Program-made: the position numbers and the translations under genes
In this document: piece after piece, positions 23,194 through 32,323 of the stretch
Layout: every line of letters starts with the position of its first letter
Position numbering within the stretch: position 1 is the first letter of the stretch
Source of the DNA: Bacteroidales bacterium
GTDB taxonomy: Bacteria > Bacteroidota > Bacteroidia > Bacteroidales > UBA932
Reading direction: 5' to 3'
Length of the DNA stretch: 64,000 bases
Assembly: GCA_016291185.1 (NCBI GenBank)
Contig: JAEFAI010000001.1
Coordinates: 62,001 to 126,000, forward strand
Notes under the pieces: model-generated
Told to the model about the DNA's origin: nothing
What the model saw: only the letters and a program-made list of their open reading frames with translations
Databases searched by the model: none

Positions 23194-24237
23194 TTACTGC
23201 CGCTTCGCGCGGGCGCGGCGGTTGAGTTCAGCCTGGAAGGCCTGGGCGTTGCGGTTGTGCTCGGAGAGCGTTTTCGCGAAGACGTGCGTGCCGGAGAAGT
23301 CCGGATTCGCACAGAAATAGAGGTTGCCGGCACCCCAGGTGCCGCCGAAGTCAGGATTCAGCACGGCTTCGAGCGCAGCGCGCGTGGGCACGCAGATGGG
23401 CCCCGGCGGCAGGCCGGTGTGCTTGTATGTATTGTACGCGGAATCCACTTCCAGATGCTTCAAGAGTATTCGATTCAGCTGATAATCAAAGCAGAAAGCC
23501 ACGGTCGGATCGGCCTGCAGGGGCATCCCGACCTTGAGGCGGTTCAGATAGACCCCGGCAATCTTGGGCATCTCGTTCTCGTTGTTGGACTCGGCCGTGA
23601 CGATGGAGGCCAGCACGGAGACCTGCTGGCGGCTCAGTCGCAGATGCTTCGCCTTGGCGTCGCGCTCCTCGGTCCAGTAGGCATCCCAGGCAGCCTTCTG
23701 CTTGGCGTAGAGGTCCGCCATCGAGGCAGTCCAGTAGATATCGAAGGTGTCGGGGGTCAACAAAGAAAAGACATTGCGCGGCGTGAAGCCGTATTCGGCG
23801 AGCAGCCGCTCGTTGTTCAGGGCCTGGTGGACCGTCGCGGAGTCCAGCAGGAGCTGGCTTGCGATCTTGGCGGCGATGTTGCTCTTGACGCGCAGATTCC
23901 CCGTCAGGGAGAGGCGCACCGGCGTTTGCCAGCCGTTGTTGAGCATGCGCGCCACATAGACGCTCGCGTCGCCCGGCGAGACGGTGTAGTGGCCGGGCGT
24001 GAGGTACTGCGCCACCTGCTTGGCCTTGAAACAGCGCTCCAGGCTCGCGCGGTTGCGCACCTGCGCCTTGTCGGCGATCTCGTCCAGTACCTGGTCGGCC
24101 GTCGCCTCCGGATAGACGTAGATCTCCGCCTGCCGGCGGAAATTGGGCAGCTTGTTGTCCTGCAGCCAGTTCCAACCGAGCAGGGCGCCGATGGCCAGCA
24201 CGGCCAGCACCGCGAGAATGATAGGGATCTTTTTCAT
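23194..24237 (-). CDS. mltG: MltG-type endolytic murein transglycosylase
   Basis: From ATG 24237 (MKKIPIILAVL) the protein has 347 residues: one N-terminal membrane helix, a LysM-like region (about 30-110) and the YceG/MltG catalytic domain. The catalytic Glu sits in SIVTAESNNENE, followed by the family signature IAGVYLNRL. The C-terminal PxxxCxPxxxALxAVLNP block matches the TGLPPGPI...AL family pattern. It cuts nascent glycan strands and so limits peptidoglycan chain length. An upstream ATG in frame (24345) is rejected because it lies beyond the promoter. It is unrelated to the surrounding polysaccharide genes. Confidence 0.92.
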   Translation of the reverse strand: MKKIPIILAVLAVLAIGALLGWNWLQDNKLPNFRRQAEIYVYPEATADQVLDEIADKAQVRNRASLERCFKAKQVAQYLTPGHYTVSPGDASVYVARMLNNGWQTPVRLSLTGNLRVKSNIAAKIASQLLLDSATVHQALNNERLLAEYGFTPRNVFSLLTPDTFDIYWTASMADLYAKQKAAWDAYWTEERDAKAKHLRLSRQQVSVLASIVTAESNNENEMPKIAGVYLNRLKVGMPLQADPTVAFCFDYQLNRILLKHLEVDSAYNTYKHTGLPPGPICVPTRAALEAVLNPDFGGTWGAGNLYFCANPDFSGTHVFAKTLSEHNRNAQAFQAELNRRARAKRQ

Positions 24238-24245
24238 ACGGAACA

Positions 24246-24253
24246 CAAAGATA
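24246..24253 (-). promoter_or_regulatory. -7 box (TATCTTTG) of mltG
   Basis: The minus strand reads TATCTTTG eight bases before the mltG ATG, a typical short-leader arrangement in Bacteroidetes and support for the start at 24237. Confidence 0.5.
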
Positions 24254-24332
24254 GCAAAAACATTTGGACAAGAAGATAAGCCGATTTCGGCGAAAAAGAC
24301 GATATTTGCTGAAACTGACAACTCTGCTATCC

Positions 24333-26627
24333 ATGTATATGACACGAAAACTCTTCCTGCTTCTTGCCCTGCCCCTGCTGGCCGCCTGCGGTCCGAAGTG
24401 GCACGAAACCGAGGCCGACGGCTATCGGCTCATCATTCAGCGGGGCGGCCCCACGCTCGGCGTCAGCTCCGCTCCCATTCTCGAAGACGGCGGATACGCC
24501 TTCAAGGACCTGAACCGCAACGGTGCGCTGGACATCTATGAAGACTGGCGCCAGTCCGCGCTCGCCCGCGCGAAGGACCTGGCCACGCAGCTCAGCATCG
24601 AAGAAATCGCCGGCCTGATGCTCTACAGCGGACATCAGAGCATTCCCGGCTCGTCCTACGGCTTCGGCGGCGCCACCTACGGCGGCAAGTCGCTCGCGGA
24701 GAGCGGTGCGAAGAGCTGGGACCTCACCGACCAGCAGCGCCAATTTCTCGAAGAGGACAACCTGCGCGCCGTGCTCGTGACCACGGTCGAGAGCCCGGAA
24801 GTCGCGGCCCGCTGGAACAACAACGTCCAGGCCTTCGTCGAGGCCCTGGGCCACGGCATCCCGGCCAACAACTCCTCCGACCCGCGCAACGAGCCCTCCG
24901 CCACGGCCGAGTTCAACATGGGCTCCGGCGGCCGCATCTCACAGTGGCCCACGCCCCTCGGCCTCGCCGCTACCTTCGATCCGGCGATCGTCGAACAGTT
25001 CGGCCGGACCGCTTCTGAAGAATACCGCGCACTCGGCATCGCCACGGCCCTCAGCCCGCAGATCGACCTGGCCACGGAGCCGCGCTGGAGCCGCTTCAAC
25101 GGCACTTTCGGCGAGGATCCCGAGCTGGACATCGCCATGGCCCGTGCCTACGTGGACGGTTTCCAGACCACCGACGGCAGCGCTGACGGCTGGGGCAGCC
25201 AGAGCGTCAACGCGATGGTGAAGCACTGGCCCTCCGGCGGCCCGGAGGAAGGCGGTCGTGACGCGCACTTCAACTACGGCAAGTACGCCGTCTATCCTGG
25301 TGGTGCCTTCGCCACGCACCTGCGGCCCTTTACGGAGGGTGCCTTCCAGCTCGCCGGCGGCACGAAAACCGCTTCCGCGGTGATGCCCTACTATACGATC
25401 TCCTACGGCGTGGACCCGTCCGGCGCCAACGCCGGCAACAGCTACAGCCGCTACATCATCTCTGACCTGCTGCGCGACAAATATCGTTTCGACGGCGTGG
25501 TTTGCACCGACTGGAACATCACCTACGACAACGCCGCCATCGAATCCTTCGACGGCAAGTGCTGGGGGATGGAGACGCTCTCCGTCGCCCAGCGCCACTT
25601 CGAAGTCATCAAGGCCGGCGTGGACCAGTTCGGCGGCAACAACGACAAGGGCCCCGTCCTGGAGGCCTACCGGATGTGGGTCGAGGAATTCGGCGAAGCG
25701 AGCGCACGCGAGCGCTTTGAGGCCTCGGCCGTGCGCCTGCTGATGAACTCCTTCCGCACCGGGCTCTTCGAGAACCCGTACACGGATCCTGCCTGGGCGA
25801 CGAGCGTCGTGGGCAATCCGGCGTTCATGCTCTGGGGCTACGAGGCGCAGCAGAAGTCCGTGGTGATGCTGAAGAACCACGGGAACGTGCTGCCGCAGCA
25901 AAGTGCCAAAGTCTATGTCCCGCAGCGCCTGTATCCCCAAAGCTTCGGGATGTTCGGACTCCAGAGCGGACCCGCTGCGCACTGGGACTGGCCTATCGAC
26001 AAGGAGCTGGTCGAGAAATATTCCGAATGGGCCGCGAGTCCGGAAGAAGCCGACTTTGCGCTCGTGATCATTCAGGAGCCCTCCTCGGGATCCGGTTATG
26101 ACGTGAACGACCGCAAGAAGGGCGGCAACGGCTATGTGCCTATCTCTTTACAGTACAGGCCCTACACGGCCGAATTCGCGCGGACGGAATCCATCGCCGG
26201 CGGTGATCCCAAGGAGTCCTTCACGAACCGTTCTTATAAAGGGAAGAAGGTCACGACTGCGAATGAAAGCGACCTGGACCTCGTGATTGAGACCAAGCGG
26301 AAGATGGGCGACAAGCCCGTCGTGGTGGTCGTGAACGCGACCCGGCCGCTGGTCCTCTCGGAGCTGGAACCGTATGCCGACGCCATCCTTCTCACGTTCG
26401 GTGTCCAGAACCAGGTGGTCCTGGATATCATTGGCGGCACGGTGGAGCCCTCCGGCCTGCTGCCGATGCAGCTGCCTGCCGATATGCGCACCGTCGAGGA
26501 GCAGTGCGAGGACGTGCCGCGCGATATGCGGCCCTACGTCGATGCCGACGGCCACGCCTACGACTTCGCCTACGGTCTCAATTGGTCCGGTGTCATCGCC
26601 GATGAGCGCGTCGCCCGCTTCAAATAA
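24333..26627 (+). CDS. GH3 family glycosidase, lipoprotein, divergent subtype
   Basis: About 764 residues follow ATG 24333; a second ATG at 24339 (MTRKLFLLL) is equally good. The lipobox is LLAAC. The GH3 barrel carries TEPRWSRFNGTFGEDP, the motif KHWPSGGPEEGGRDAH in place of the usual KHF, and the nucleophile D393 in VVCTDWNITYD. The C-terminal domain contains VVVVVNATRP and ends with YDFAYGLNWSG. This subtype is seen in exo-beta-glucanase-like GH3 enzymes; the substrate is uncertain. A DxNxNGxxDxYEDWR stretch near the start (DLNRNGALDIYEDWR) looks like a calcium-binding loop. It is a single plus-strand gene, divergent from mltG. Confidence 0.88.
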   Translation: MYMTRKLFLLLALPLLAACGPKWHETEADGYRLIIQRGGPTLGVSSAPILEDGGYAFKDLNRNGALDIYEDWRQSALARAKDLATQLSIEEIAGLMLYSGHQSIPGSSYGFGGATYGGKSLAESGAKSWDLTDQQRQFLEEDNLRAVLVTTVESPEVAARWNNNVQAFVEALGHGIPANNSSDPRNEPSATAEFNMGSGGRISQWPTPLGLAATFDPAIVEQFGRTASEEYRALGIATALSPQIDLATEPRWSRFNGTFGEDPELDIAMARAYVDGFQTTDGSADGWGSQSVNAMVKHWPSGGPEEGGRDAHFNYGKYAVYPGGAFATHLRPFTEGAFQLAGGTKTASAVMPYYTISYGVDPSGANAGNSYSRYIISDLLRDKYRFDGVVCTDWNITYDNAAIESFDGKCWGMETLSVAQRHFEVIKAGVDQFGGNNDKGPVLEAYRMWVEEFGEASARERFEASAVRLLMNSFRTGLFENPYTDPAWATSVVGNPAFMLWGYEAQQKSVVMLKNHGNVLPQQSAKVYVPQRLYPQSFGMFGLQSGPAAHWDWPIDKELVEKYSEWAASPEEADFALVIIQEPSSGSGYDVNDRKKGGNGYVPISLQYRPYTAEFARTESIAGGDPKESFTNRSYKGKKVTTANESDLDLVIETKRKMGDKPVVVVVNATRPLVLSELEPYADAILLTFGVQNQVVLDIIGGTVEPSGLLPMQLPADMRTVEEQCEDVPRDMRPYVDADGHAYDFAYGLNWSGVIADERVARFK

Positions 26628-26671
26628 CGTTACTGCGTGGACGGCAAGTCGCTGATCCACAGATAGATATC

Positions 26672-26706
26672 GAAATGACTCTGGCTTTTTGGGCTAGAGT
26701 CATTTC
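26672..26706 (+). terminator. Hairpin 3' of the GH3 gene
   Basis: GAAATGACTCTGGC pairs with GCTAGAGTCATTTC (one G-U wobble) around a T-rich loop, 44 bases past the GH3 stop. There is no T tract after it, so the terminator role is likely but unproven. Confidence 0.5.
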
Positions 26707-26803
26707 CGTAAAATATTGTTAGTAAGCATGTTGCTGTCCACGCGGGCGGCGGGGCGGGGTGAGAGAGATGTAGATATGGAGGCCGGAAGGGGATACAACG
26801 AAA

Positions 26804-26829
26804 AAGGGGAAGCGTTTCCGCTTCCCCTT
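26804..26829 (-). terminator. Rho-independent terminator after tRNA-Pro
   Basis: On the minus strand AAGGGGAAGCG pairs with CGCTTCCCCTT around a four-base loop and runs into TTTTTC, directly behind the tRNA. Confidence 0.85.
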
Positions 26830-26830
26830 G

Positions 26831-26904
26831 TCGGGATGATCTGACTCGAACAGACGACCCCTACGTCCCGAACGTAGTGCGCTAGCCAACTGCGCTACAT
26901 CCCG
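26831..26904 (-). tRNA. tRNA-Pro (anticodon CGG)
   Basis: A 74-base cloverleaf: acceptor CGGGATG with CATCCCG, D arm with GCGCAGTTGG, anticodon stem CTACG/CGTAG with loop TTCGGGA (anticodon CGG) and T arm GTTCGAGTC. The discriminator is A and CCA is not encoded. Confidence 0.95.
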
Positions 26905-27154
26905 ATTTCTCGTTACTTTGCCGCGATTGCTGCGTTCAACTTCGTCGCTCAGTCAGTCACAATCCTTAGATTGCTCCTTCCTTCGCTCCTCGTTTCGCTT
27001 GCACTCATCGGCAAACTAACTTCGAAATTCTTCTCGTTGTTCCGGCGTAGCATTGCTGCGTTCAACCGGGAATCAACTTCGAATTCTTAAAATTACAATC
27101 TTGTCAAAATAGTGTCCGGAAAACCGGGACACAAAATTACAACAAAAACTGCGA
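26905..27154. other. Gene-free stretch between tRNA-Pro and rpsT with a short direct repeat
   Basis: No gene is seen. ATTGCTGCGTTCAAC occurs at 26926-26940 and again at 27052-27066. The segment between them is rich in TTCG/CTCG words. Its function is unknown. Confidence 0.5.
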
Positions 27155-27409
27155 TTAAGCAAGCTTATTGATGTAAACTGCAATGCCACTCTTAAGATTG
27201 GAGGCCTTGTTCTTGTGGATCAGGCCGATCTTCGCGAGTTTGTCGATCATCGCATAAACCTTGGGGGCGTTGGCCTCGGCCGTAGCCTTGTCGGAGGTGT
27301 TGCGGATGTCGCGGATAGCATTACGGGTGGTCTTTGCATAATAACGATTATGCATTCTGTGCCTTTCGCTCTGGCGATCGGCCTTCTTTGCGGATGCTGT
27401 ATTTGCCAT
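27155..27409 (-). CDS. rpsT: 30S ribosomal protein S20
   Basis: The 84-residue basic protein matches S20 in length and pattern (MANTASAKKADRQSERHRMHN, then KATAEANAPKVYAMIDKLAK and a conserved end LIHKNKASNLKSGIAVYINKL). It binds 16S rRNA early in 30S assembly. It lies 20 bases downstream of tRNA-Glu on the same strand and probably shares its promoter. Confidence 0.95.
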   Translation of the reverse strand: MANTASAKKADRQSERHRMHNRYYAKTTRNAIRDIRNTSDKATAEANAPKVYAMIDKLAKIGLIHKNKASNLKSGIAVYINKLA

Positions 27410-27429
27410 TGTTTTTATTTTTTAATATT

Positions 27430-27504
27430 TGGTAGTGGGTAGGAGAATCGAACTCCTATTGCAAGAATGAAAATCTTGAGTACTAGCCGTTATACGAACC
27501 CACC
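27430..27504 (-). tRNA. tRNA-Glu (anticodon TTC)
   Basis: A 75-base cloverleaf including an encoded CCA: acceptor GGTGGGT with ACCCACT (one G-U pair), anticodon stem CAAGA/TCTTG with loop TTTTCAT (anticodon TTC), and T arm AGGAG/CTCCT with TTCGATT. Confidence 0.95.
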
Positions 27505-27542
27505 AAACTCATCCCAAAGCGCTATCCGCCAAATTGGGACTG

Positions 27543-27573
27543 CAAAGATAGAAAAATTTTTGGACTTGACAAA
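27543..27573 (-). promoter_or_regulatory. Promoter of the tRNA-Glu-rpsT unit
   Basis: The minus strand shows TTTG, exactly 19 bases, then TATCTTTG, a full match to the Bacteroidetes housekeeping consensus, about 38 bases ahead of the tRNA. It lies just past the 3' end of the DUF4837 gene. Confidence 0.75.
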
Positions 27574-28584
27574 TTAATTTGTCGCATTTTCTTCGTCCTC
27601 GGCCGGCTTCTTCCACTCCCAGGAGTAGAGCAGCGACTCGACCTGGCGCAGGTACTGACGCTTGTCGAATTTCGGCGCATAGACCCAGGCCTCGGCTACG
27701 AGGATCTCGCTGCCGTCGGGGCTGTAGAAGGAGTGGGAGACGAACGGGCCGCCCATGAAGTCGTTCTGGACCTCCCACATGCCGCGCACCTGCGCGAAAT
27801 CACGGCCCCGGTACTTGAGGAATTCGAGGGTCGTCGGGAAGAAGTCGCTGGTAGTCATGTACGTGCCGTCGAACATGCCGGGGACGTTCTCCTGGAGCAT
27901 GGCGTTGCGGTGGGCGAGGATCTTCTCCATCGTGAAAGGATCGTCCTCGGCCGGATAACGGTAGATGAATACATCCTGGTACGCCTGCTTGTCGTCAGCG
28001 ATCCAGGCGAAGGTGTCCGAAGCCTTGCGCAGTTTGTAGCCGGTAGGGAAGTGCGGTGCGCCGCCGAAGATGTCCGCGAGCTGCGGATAGAGGGCGGGCT
28101 CCTCGTAGCGCAGGGTGTTGCGGATCACGCGGTCGCGCTCCGCCTGTTCGAGGGCGCTGACGATCATCGGGCCCTTTTCTTTCAGGATTTCAGAAGCCGC
28201 GGCGGTGTCCGGGGCGTTGATCTGGATGGCGCACTGCGGCGCGGCCCAGACATCGTGGCGGAAGATGACGCCGGTGGTGTCGAGCTGGGGATTCACCTGG
28301 AAGAGCACGATGTTCCGGTGGTACTTGAACAGGTCGCCGAACGCGGACGGAATCACGTTCACAAGGGTGTAGAGGGGCTCTTTCTGCGCCAGCCAGGGGC
28401 AGTCGCAGGCCAGCAGGTCGCGCACGTCACTGCCGAGGGTGTCTTCCCAGTCGGCCTTCTCCATGACGACAATCACTTCGCCCGCCTTGCCGCTGACGCT
28501 TGGCAGCAGGCTCTTGGTGCTCTTGCAGCCGGCCAGGGTCAGGACGGCGGCGAGCACGAGAAGCAGCTTCTTGCTTGTTTTCAT
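27574..28584 (-). CDS. DUF4837 family lipoprotein
   Basis: The 336-residue lipoprotein (signal peptide with LTLAGC) shows the pattern of DUF4837 proteins of Bacteroidetes: GKAGEVIVVMEKADWEDTLG near the start and a YPRP-like segment replaced by FIYRYPAEDDPFT in the middle. GMWEVQNDFMGGPFVSH follows, and the end is EAWVYAPKFDKRQYLRQVES. The function is unknown. It lies 13 bases downstream of rseP in what looks like an M23-dxr-rseP-DUF4837 operon, so an envelope role is plausible but not shown. Confidence 0.85.
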   Translation of the reverse strand: MKTSKKLLLVLAAVLTLAGCKSTKSLLPSVSGKAGEVIVVMEKADWEDTLGSDVRDLLACDCPWLAQKEPLYTLVNVIPSAFGDLFKYHRNIVLFQVNPQLDTTGVIFRHDVWAAPQCAIQINAPDTAAASEILKEKGPMIVSALEQAERDRVIRNTLRYEEPALYPQLADIFGGAPHFPTGYKLRKASDTFAWIADDKQAYQDVFIYRYPAEDDPFTMEKILAHRNAMLQENVPGMFDGTYMTTSDFFPTTLEFLKYRGRDFAQVRGMWEVQNDFMGGPFVSHSFYSPDGSEILVAEAWVYAPKFDKRQYLRQVESLLYSWEWKKPAEDEENATN

Positions 28585-28597
28585 ATCTCCTTGAAAA

Positions 28598-29899
28598 TTA
28601 GTGTATCAATCTTGCAATATCGTTGCCGAACGCGAGGAACATCAGCGCGAAGATCAGTACCATGCCGATGAGCTGCGCGGCGACGAGGAATTTCTGTCCG
28701 GGCTTGCGGCCCGAGACGATCTCGTAGAGGGTGAACAGGATGTGTCCGCCGTCCAGTCCCGGGATGGGAAGGAGGTTCATCACGCCGAGCATGATGGACA
28801 GCAGCGCGAGGATGTTCAGGAAACGGAACCAGTCCCAGGTTTCGGGAAAGACCTGCCCGATGGCGATGAAGCTGCCGACGCTCTTGTAGGCGCCGGTGGA
28901 CGGCCGCGCGAGCAGGCGCAGGTCGTCCAGGTAGCCGCCGATCGAGCTGCCAGCCTCCCGCCAGCCGGCGGGAATGGCCTCCAGGAGATTGTAGTGGCGC
29001 GTCTTGACGCCGGGCATCTGCATGAACACGCCGATGCGGCCGGTGCTGTCCACGCGGACCGGCAGGCCGAGCGTGTCGGCGCCGCGGATCACGGAGGCGT
29101 CGATCTCCTGCGAGCGGTACTCCGCGAGCACGGCGCGGGAATCCTGGACATACTGTACGGCCCGCCCGTCGAAGGCGACGATGCGGTCGCCCCGGACCAG
29201 GTCCGCGCCGGCGTTCAGTCCGCCCGCCATCACGGAATCAATGACGAATGGCACCGCCAGGTCGAACATCATCGGGTCGCTGAGCACGTCGCCGATGCGC
29301 GCCTGGTCGATGTAGATGTCGAGCGTGTCGGCACCGCGCAGGACCGTGGCCTTGTGCACACCGCGGCGGGCGAGGTCGGCCTGCAGCATCCCGAAATTCT
29401 CGGGCTCGTAGTCGTCGAAGCGAAGGATCTCGTCGCCGGTGCGGAAGCCCATCTCGTAGGCAAGCTCGTCCACGTAGATCTGGTTGCCGCGGTTCTCGAT
29501 ATAGGATTCGCCCCAGATCGCCATGATGGCGATGTAGGTGAGAATGGCAAAAATGAAATTATTGATCACGCCGCCGGCCATCACCAGCAGGCGCTGCCAG
29601 GCCGGCTTCGTGCGGAACTCCCAGGGTTGGGGATCCTGCTTCAGCTGCTCGAGGTCCAGCGACTCGTCGATCATGCCGGCGATCTTGCAGTAGCCGCCGA
29701 AGGGCAGCCAGCCGATGCCGAACTCCGTGCCGCCCCAGTGCCAGCGCGCGAGCGCCTTGCCGCCCAGGTCGAAGAAGAGGTAGAACTTTTCCACGCGGAT
29801 ACCGAACGCGCGCGCCCACAGAAAATGACCGAACTCATGGATAATGATGAGCACGGACAGGGCGAGGATGACTTGCAGTGTCTTAATGAATATAACCAT
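28598..29899 (-). CDS. rseP: RseP-type site-2 intramembrane metalloprotease
   Basis: The 433-residue membrane protein has the zinc motif HEFGH at residues 21-25 in its first helix. PDZ-like domains occupy the centre (about 115-300), and the second active-site motif NLLPIPGLDGGH lies near residue 380 ahead of the last helices. It cleaves transmembrane substrates such as anti-sigma factors. The start overlaps the end of dxr by 17 bases, so translation is probably coupled. No sigma/anti-sigma pair is present in the window. Confidence 0.95.
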   Translation of the reverse strand: MVIFIKTLQVILALSVLIIIHEFGHFLWARAFGIRVEKFYLFFDLGGKALARWHWGGTEFGIGWLPFGGYCKIAGMIDESLDLEQLKQDPQPWEFRTKPAWQRLLVMAGGVINNFIFAILTYIAIMAIWGESYIENRGNQIYVDELAYEMGFRTGDEILRFDDYEPENFGMLQADLARRGVHKATVLRGADTLDIYIDQARIGDVLSDPMMFDLAVPFVIDSVMAGGLNAGADLVRGDRIVAFDGRAVQYVQDSRAVLAEYRSQEIDASVIRGADTLGLPVRVDSTGRIGVFMQMPGVKTRHYNLLEAIPAGWREAGSSIGGYLDDLRLLARPSTGAYKSVGSFIAIGQVFPETWDWFRFLNILALLSIMLGVMNLLPIPGLDGGHILFTLYEIVSGRKPGQKFLVAAQLIGMVLIFALMFLAFGNDIARLIH

Positions 29900-31034
29900 C
29901 GGCGATCGCGGCGACTTCGCTATTGGTGGCGAAAATGTCGTCGAGCGTAGGGTCTGCTACAAAATTCAGGCCCGCGAGTGCTTTTTCACCGATCTTGGCG
30001 ATATCATAGAAGGAAATCAGGTCCTTGAGGTAGGCGGCCACCGCCACTTCGTTGGCGGCGTTGAGGGCGCAGGCCGCGTTTCCGCCGCGGTGGAGCGCCT
30101 CGAAAGCGAGTCCCAGGCAGGGGAAGCGGTTGGTGTCGGGGGCCTCGAAGGAGAGGCCGCCGAGCGTCGAGAAATCGAGTTTCTTGTTGCCCACCGTCAG
30201 GCGCTGGGGGAAGCTCAGTGCGAAGCCGATGGGCTCGCGCATGTCCGGGCAGCCGAGCTGCGCGATCACGGCCCCGTCCACGAACTCGACCATCGAGTGG
30301 ATGATCGACTCAGGGTGCACGACGACGTTGATCTGCTCGGGCTTAAGGTCGAAGAGCCACTTGGCCTCGATCACCTCGAAGCCTTTGTTCATCATGGTGG
30401 CGGAGTCGATGGTGACCTTGTTGCCCATGTTCCAGTTGGGGTGCTTGAGGGCCTGCGCGGCGGAGGCGCCGGCAATCTTCTTGCGCTCCCAGGTGCGGAA
30501 CGGGCCGCCGGAGGCGGTCAGGTGTACGCGCTCTACGGGGTTATCGCCCGCGGCGAGCAGGCACTGGAAGATGGCGGAATGCTCCGAATCGACGGGCAGG
30601 ATCACGCCTCCGTGCTCGCTGGCGATCCTTTTGACCAGGGAGCCGGCGGCGACGAGCGTCTCCTTGTTCGCAAGGGCGACGATCTTGCCGGCTTCCAGGG
30701 CCGCCAGCGTCGGCCGCAGGCCGCTGAAGCCGACCATCGCGCCCACGACGATGTCCACGCCGTCCATCCGGACCAGGTCGCACAGGCTGTCCACGCCCGC
30801 CCATACCTTGGTGCCGAGGGGCTGCAGCGCGTCCGCCACGTCCTGGTAGCGCGCCTCGTTGCAGATGACGACGTGGGGCACGTCGAATTCGACGGCCTGC
30901 GCGATCAGCAGACCGACGCTGCTGCGGGCGGAGATGAGGACGACCTCGAACAGGTCGCGGTGCTGGCGGATGACGTCCAGCGTCTGGGTGCCGATGGATC
31001 CGGTGGATCCGAGTATGGCAATTTTCCTTTTCAC
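29883..31034 (-). CDS. dxr: 1-deoxy-D-xylulose 5-phosphate reductoisomerase
   Basis: The 383-residue cytoplasmic enzyme makes 2-C-methyl-D-erythritol 4-phosphate with NADPH, the second step of the MEP isoprenoid pathway. The NADPH loop ILGSTGSIGTQTLDV opens the protein. The metal and substrate region PVDSEHSAIFQCL lies near residue 150, and the flexible loop segment HLTASGGPFRTW follows. Length fits the family. It starts directly after the M23 gene stop and overlaps rseP. Confidence 0.97.
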   Translation of the reverse strand: MKRKIAILGSTGSIGTQTLDVIRQHRDLFEVVLISARSSVGLLIAQAVEFDVPHVVICNEARYQDVADALQPLGTKVWAGVDSLCDLVRMDGVDIVVGAMVGFSGLRPTLAALEAGKIVALANKETLVAAGSLVKRIASEHGGVILPVDSEHSAIFQCLLAAGDNPVERVHLTASGGPFRTWERKKIAGASAAQALKHPNWNMGNKVTIDSATMMNKGFEVIEAKWLFDLKPEQINVVVHPESIIHSMVEFVDGAVIAQLGCPDMREPIGFALSFPQRLTVGNKKLDFSTLGGLSFEAPDTNRFPCLGLAFEALHRGGNAACALNAANEVAVAAYLKDLISFYDIAKIGEKALAGLNFVADPTLDDIFATNSEVAAIADGYIH

Positions 31035-31886
31035 TTAGAAGCTGATGTATCGGGTCGGGTCGAGGCTCTGGCCGTTCTGCCAGAGTTCGAAGTGCAGGTG
31101 TTCGGCGCCGGGCTGACCGGACATGCCGCCGACCAGGGCGATCGGGGTGCCGGCCTTGACTGCGTCGCCGGAGCTGCACAGTAGTTTTTGGTTATTAGAA
31201 TAGACGCTCAGCAGGTTTTCGCGATGCTGGACGATGATGACGTAGCCGGTCTCGGCGTCCCAGCCGGTGAAGATGACGGTGCCGTCCAGCACCGCACTGA
31301 CCACCGTCCCCGTAGGGGCGGCGATATCGATGGCGGGATGGCTCACGCGGTCGTATTCCGTGGCCACGACGCCCTTCAGCGGAGCGAAGAAATGGATACC
31401 CTCGATGGGCAGGTCGCGTGCCGCCTGGGTGCTCACGCCGAACTGCTCCTCCTTCTGCACGGTCTCGCGCAGGAGGGAGTCCCGGCTGGCGAGCTCCTCG
31501 GCGCTCTTCTGGGAGAGGTACGTGGCCGTGGCGTTGTGTACGAGGCTGTCGAAGTCGATGGTTTGCTCGCCGGTGAGCACACGGCTGAGGCTCTCGGCGT
31601 AGAGGTTCCAGCGGGCGACGGCGTTCTCCAGGGAGTCGATTTTGATGGCATTGGCCACGGCCTCGCGGCGCGAGTGGGCGTTCGGGTAGCCGGGAATGAT
31701 GGTGCGCAGCGGGGTGATGGCGAACAGCAGGTACGCCACGAGCAGCAGCGCGAGCACGGCCGTGATGATGCCGTAGATCAGCTGCGGCCGGTTGAACCGG
31801 ATCGAGCGGAGCGACTCGTGGGTCTCATTGTCCACGAGCGACAGCCTGAACTGGCGCGTGCGGTGATCCGGATTTTGTCTTCCCAT
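31035..31886 (-). CDS. Membrane-anchored M23 family peptidase
   Basis: The 283-residue protein has a short basic N-terminus, one membrane helix (about 36-60), a coiled-coil-prone linker (about 70-150) and a C-terminal M23 LytM domain. HPAIDIAAPTGT and HLHFELW hold the zinc and catalytic residues, and the first ligand motif HxxxD is intact (HPAID). It probably cuts or recognises peptidoglycan cross-bridges at the inner membrane. It heads the operon with dxr and rseP and is divergent from ruvX, with overlapping promoter space. Confidence 0.9.
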   Translation of the reverse strand: MGRQNPDHRTRQFRLSLVDNETHESLRSIRFNRPQLIYGIITAVLALLLVAYLLFAITPLRTIIPGYPNAHSRREAVANAIKIDSLENAVARWNLYAESLSRVLTGEQTIDFDSLVHNATATYLSQKSAEELASRDSLLRETVQKEEQFGVSTQAARDLPIEGIHFFAPLKGVVATEYDRVSHPAIDIAAPTGTVVSAVLDGTVIFTGWDAETGYVIIVQHRENLLSVYSNNQKLLCSSGDAVKAGTPIALVGGMSGQPGAEHLHFELWQNGQSLDPTRYISF

Positions 31887-31904
31887 ACTTTTGATGTAAC
31901 TTTG
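31874..31904 (+). promoter_or_regulatory. Promoter of the ruvX-def-luxS operon
   Basis: TTTG, exactly 19 bases, then TAACTTTG, a full consensus match. The -7 box ends three bases before the ruvX ATG at 31907, so the message would be leaderless or start just inside the gene. The -33 box lies inside the 5' end of the divergent M23 gene. Confidence 0.7.
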
Positions 31905-31906
31905 CG

Positions 31907-32323
31907 GTGATGAACAGAACCATCGGAATAGACTATGGACGCGCCAGGGTCGGAGTCGCTGTCAGCGACCCGCTGGGCATCTTTGCCTCTCCGCTCGAGA
32001 CTGTTCCGGCTGCAAAGATAATAGAATATCTGCAAAAGTATGCCGTTTCCGAGACGGTTGTGCGTTTTGTCGTGGGTTGGCCGCTCAATCTCAACGGCGC
32101 GCCCGCCGAGGCGGCGGCGGATGTGGAGGTCTTCCTGAAGCGCCTGCGCAAGGCCTTCCCGGAAGTGCCCGTAGAGCTTGAAGATGAACGATTTACCTCT
32201 GTGCTCGCGCACCGGGCGATGATCGACGGGGGCATGAAGAAAAGCGACCGGCGGGACAAAGCCTCCGTGGACAAGATCAGCGCCGCCATCATCCTGCAGA
32301 GTTATTTGGACAAAAAGAAATGA
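31907..32323 (+). CDS. ruvX: RuvX/YqgF-type Holliday junction resolvase-like nuclease
   Basis: The 138-residue protein has the RNase H-fold signature MNRTIGIDYGRARVGVAVSD at its start, FVVGWPLNLNG in the middle and EDERFTSVLAHRAM. The end, KASVDKISAAIILQSYLD, carries the last catalytic Asp. It is linked to 16S rRNA 5' processing and to DNA recombination; which dominates here is unknown. It overlaps def by four bases (ATGA). Confidence 0.93.
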   Translation: MMNRTIGIDYGRARVGVAVSDPLGIFASPLETVPAAKIIEYLQKYAVSETVVRFVVGWPLNLNGAPAEAAADVEVFLKRLRKAFPEVPVELEDERFTSVLAHRAMIDGGMKKSDRRDKASVDKISAAIILQSYLDKKK

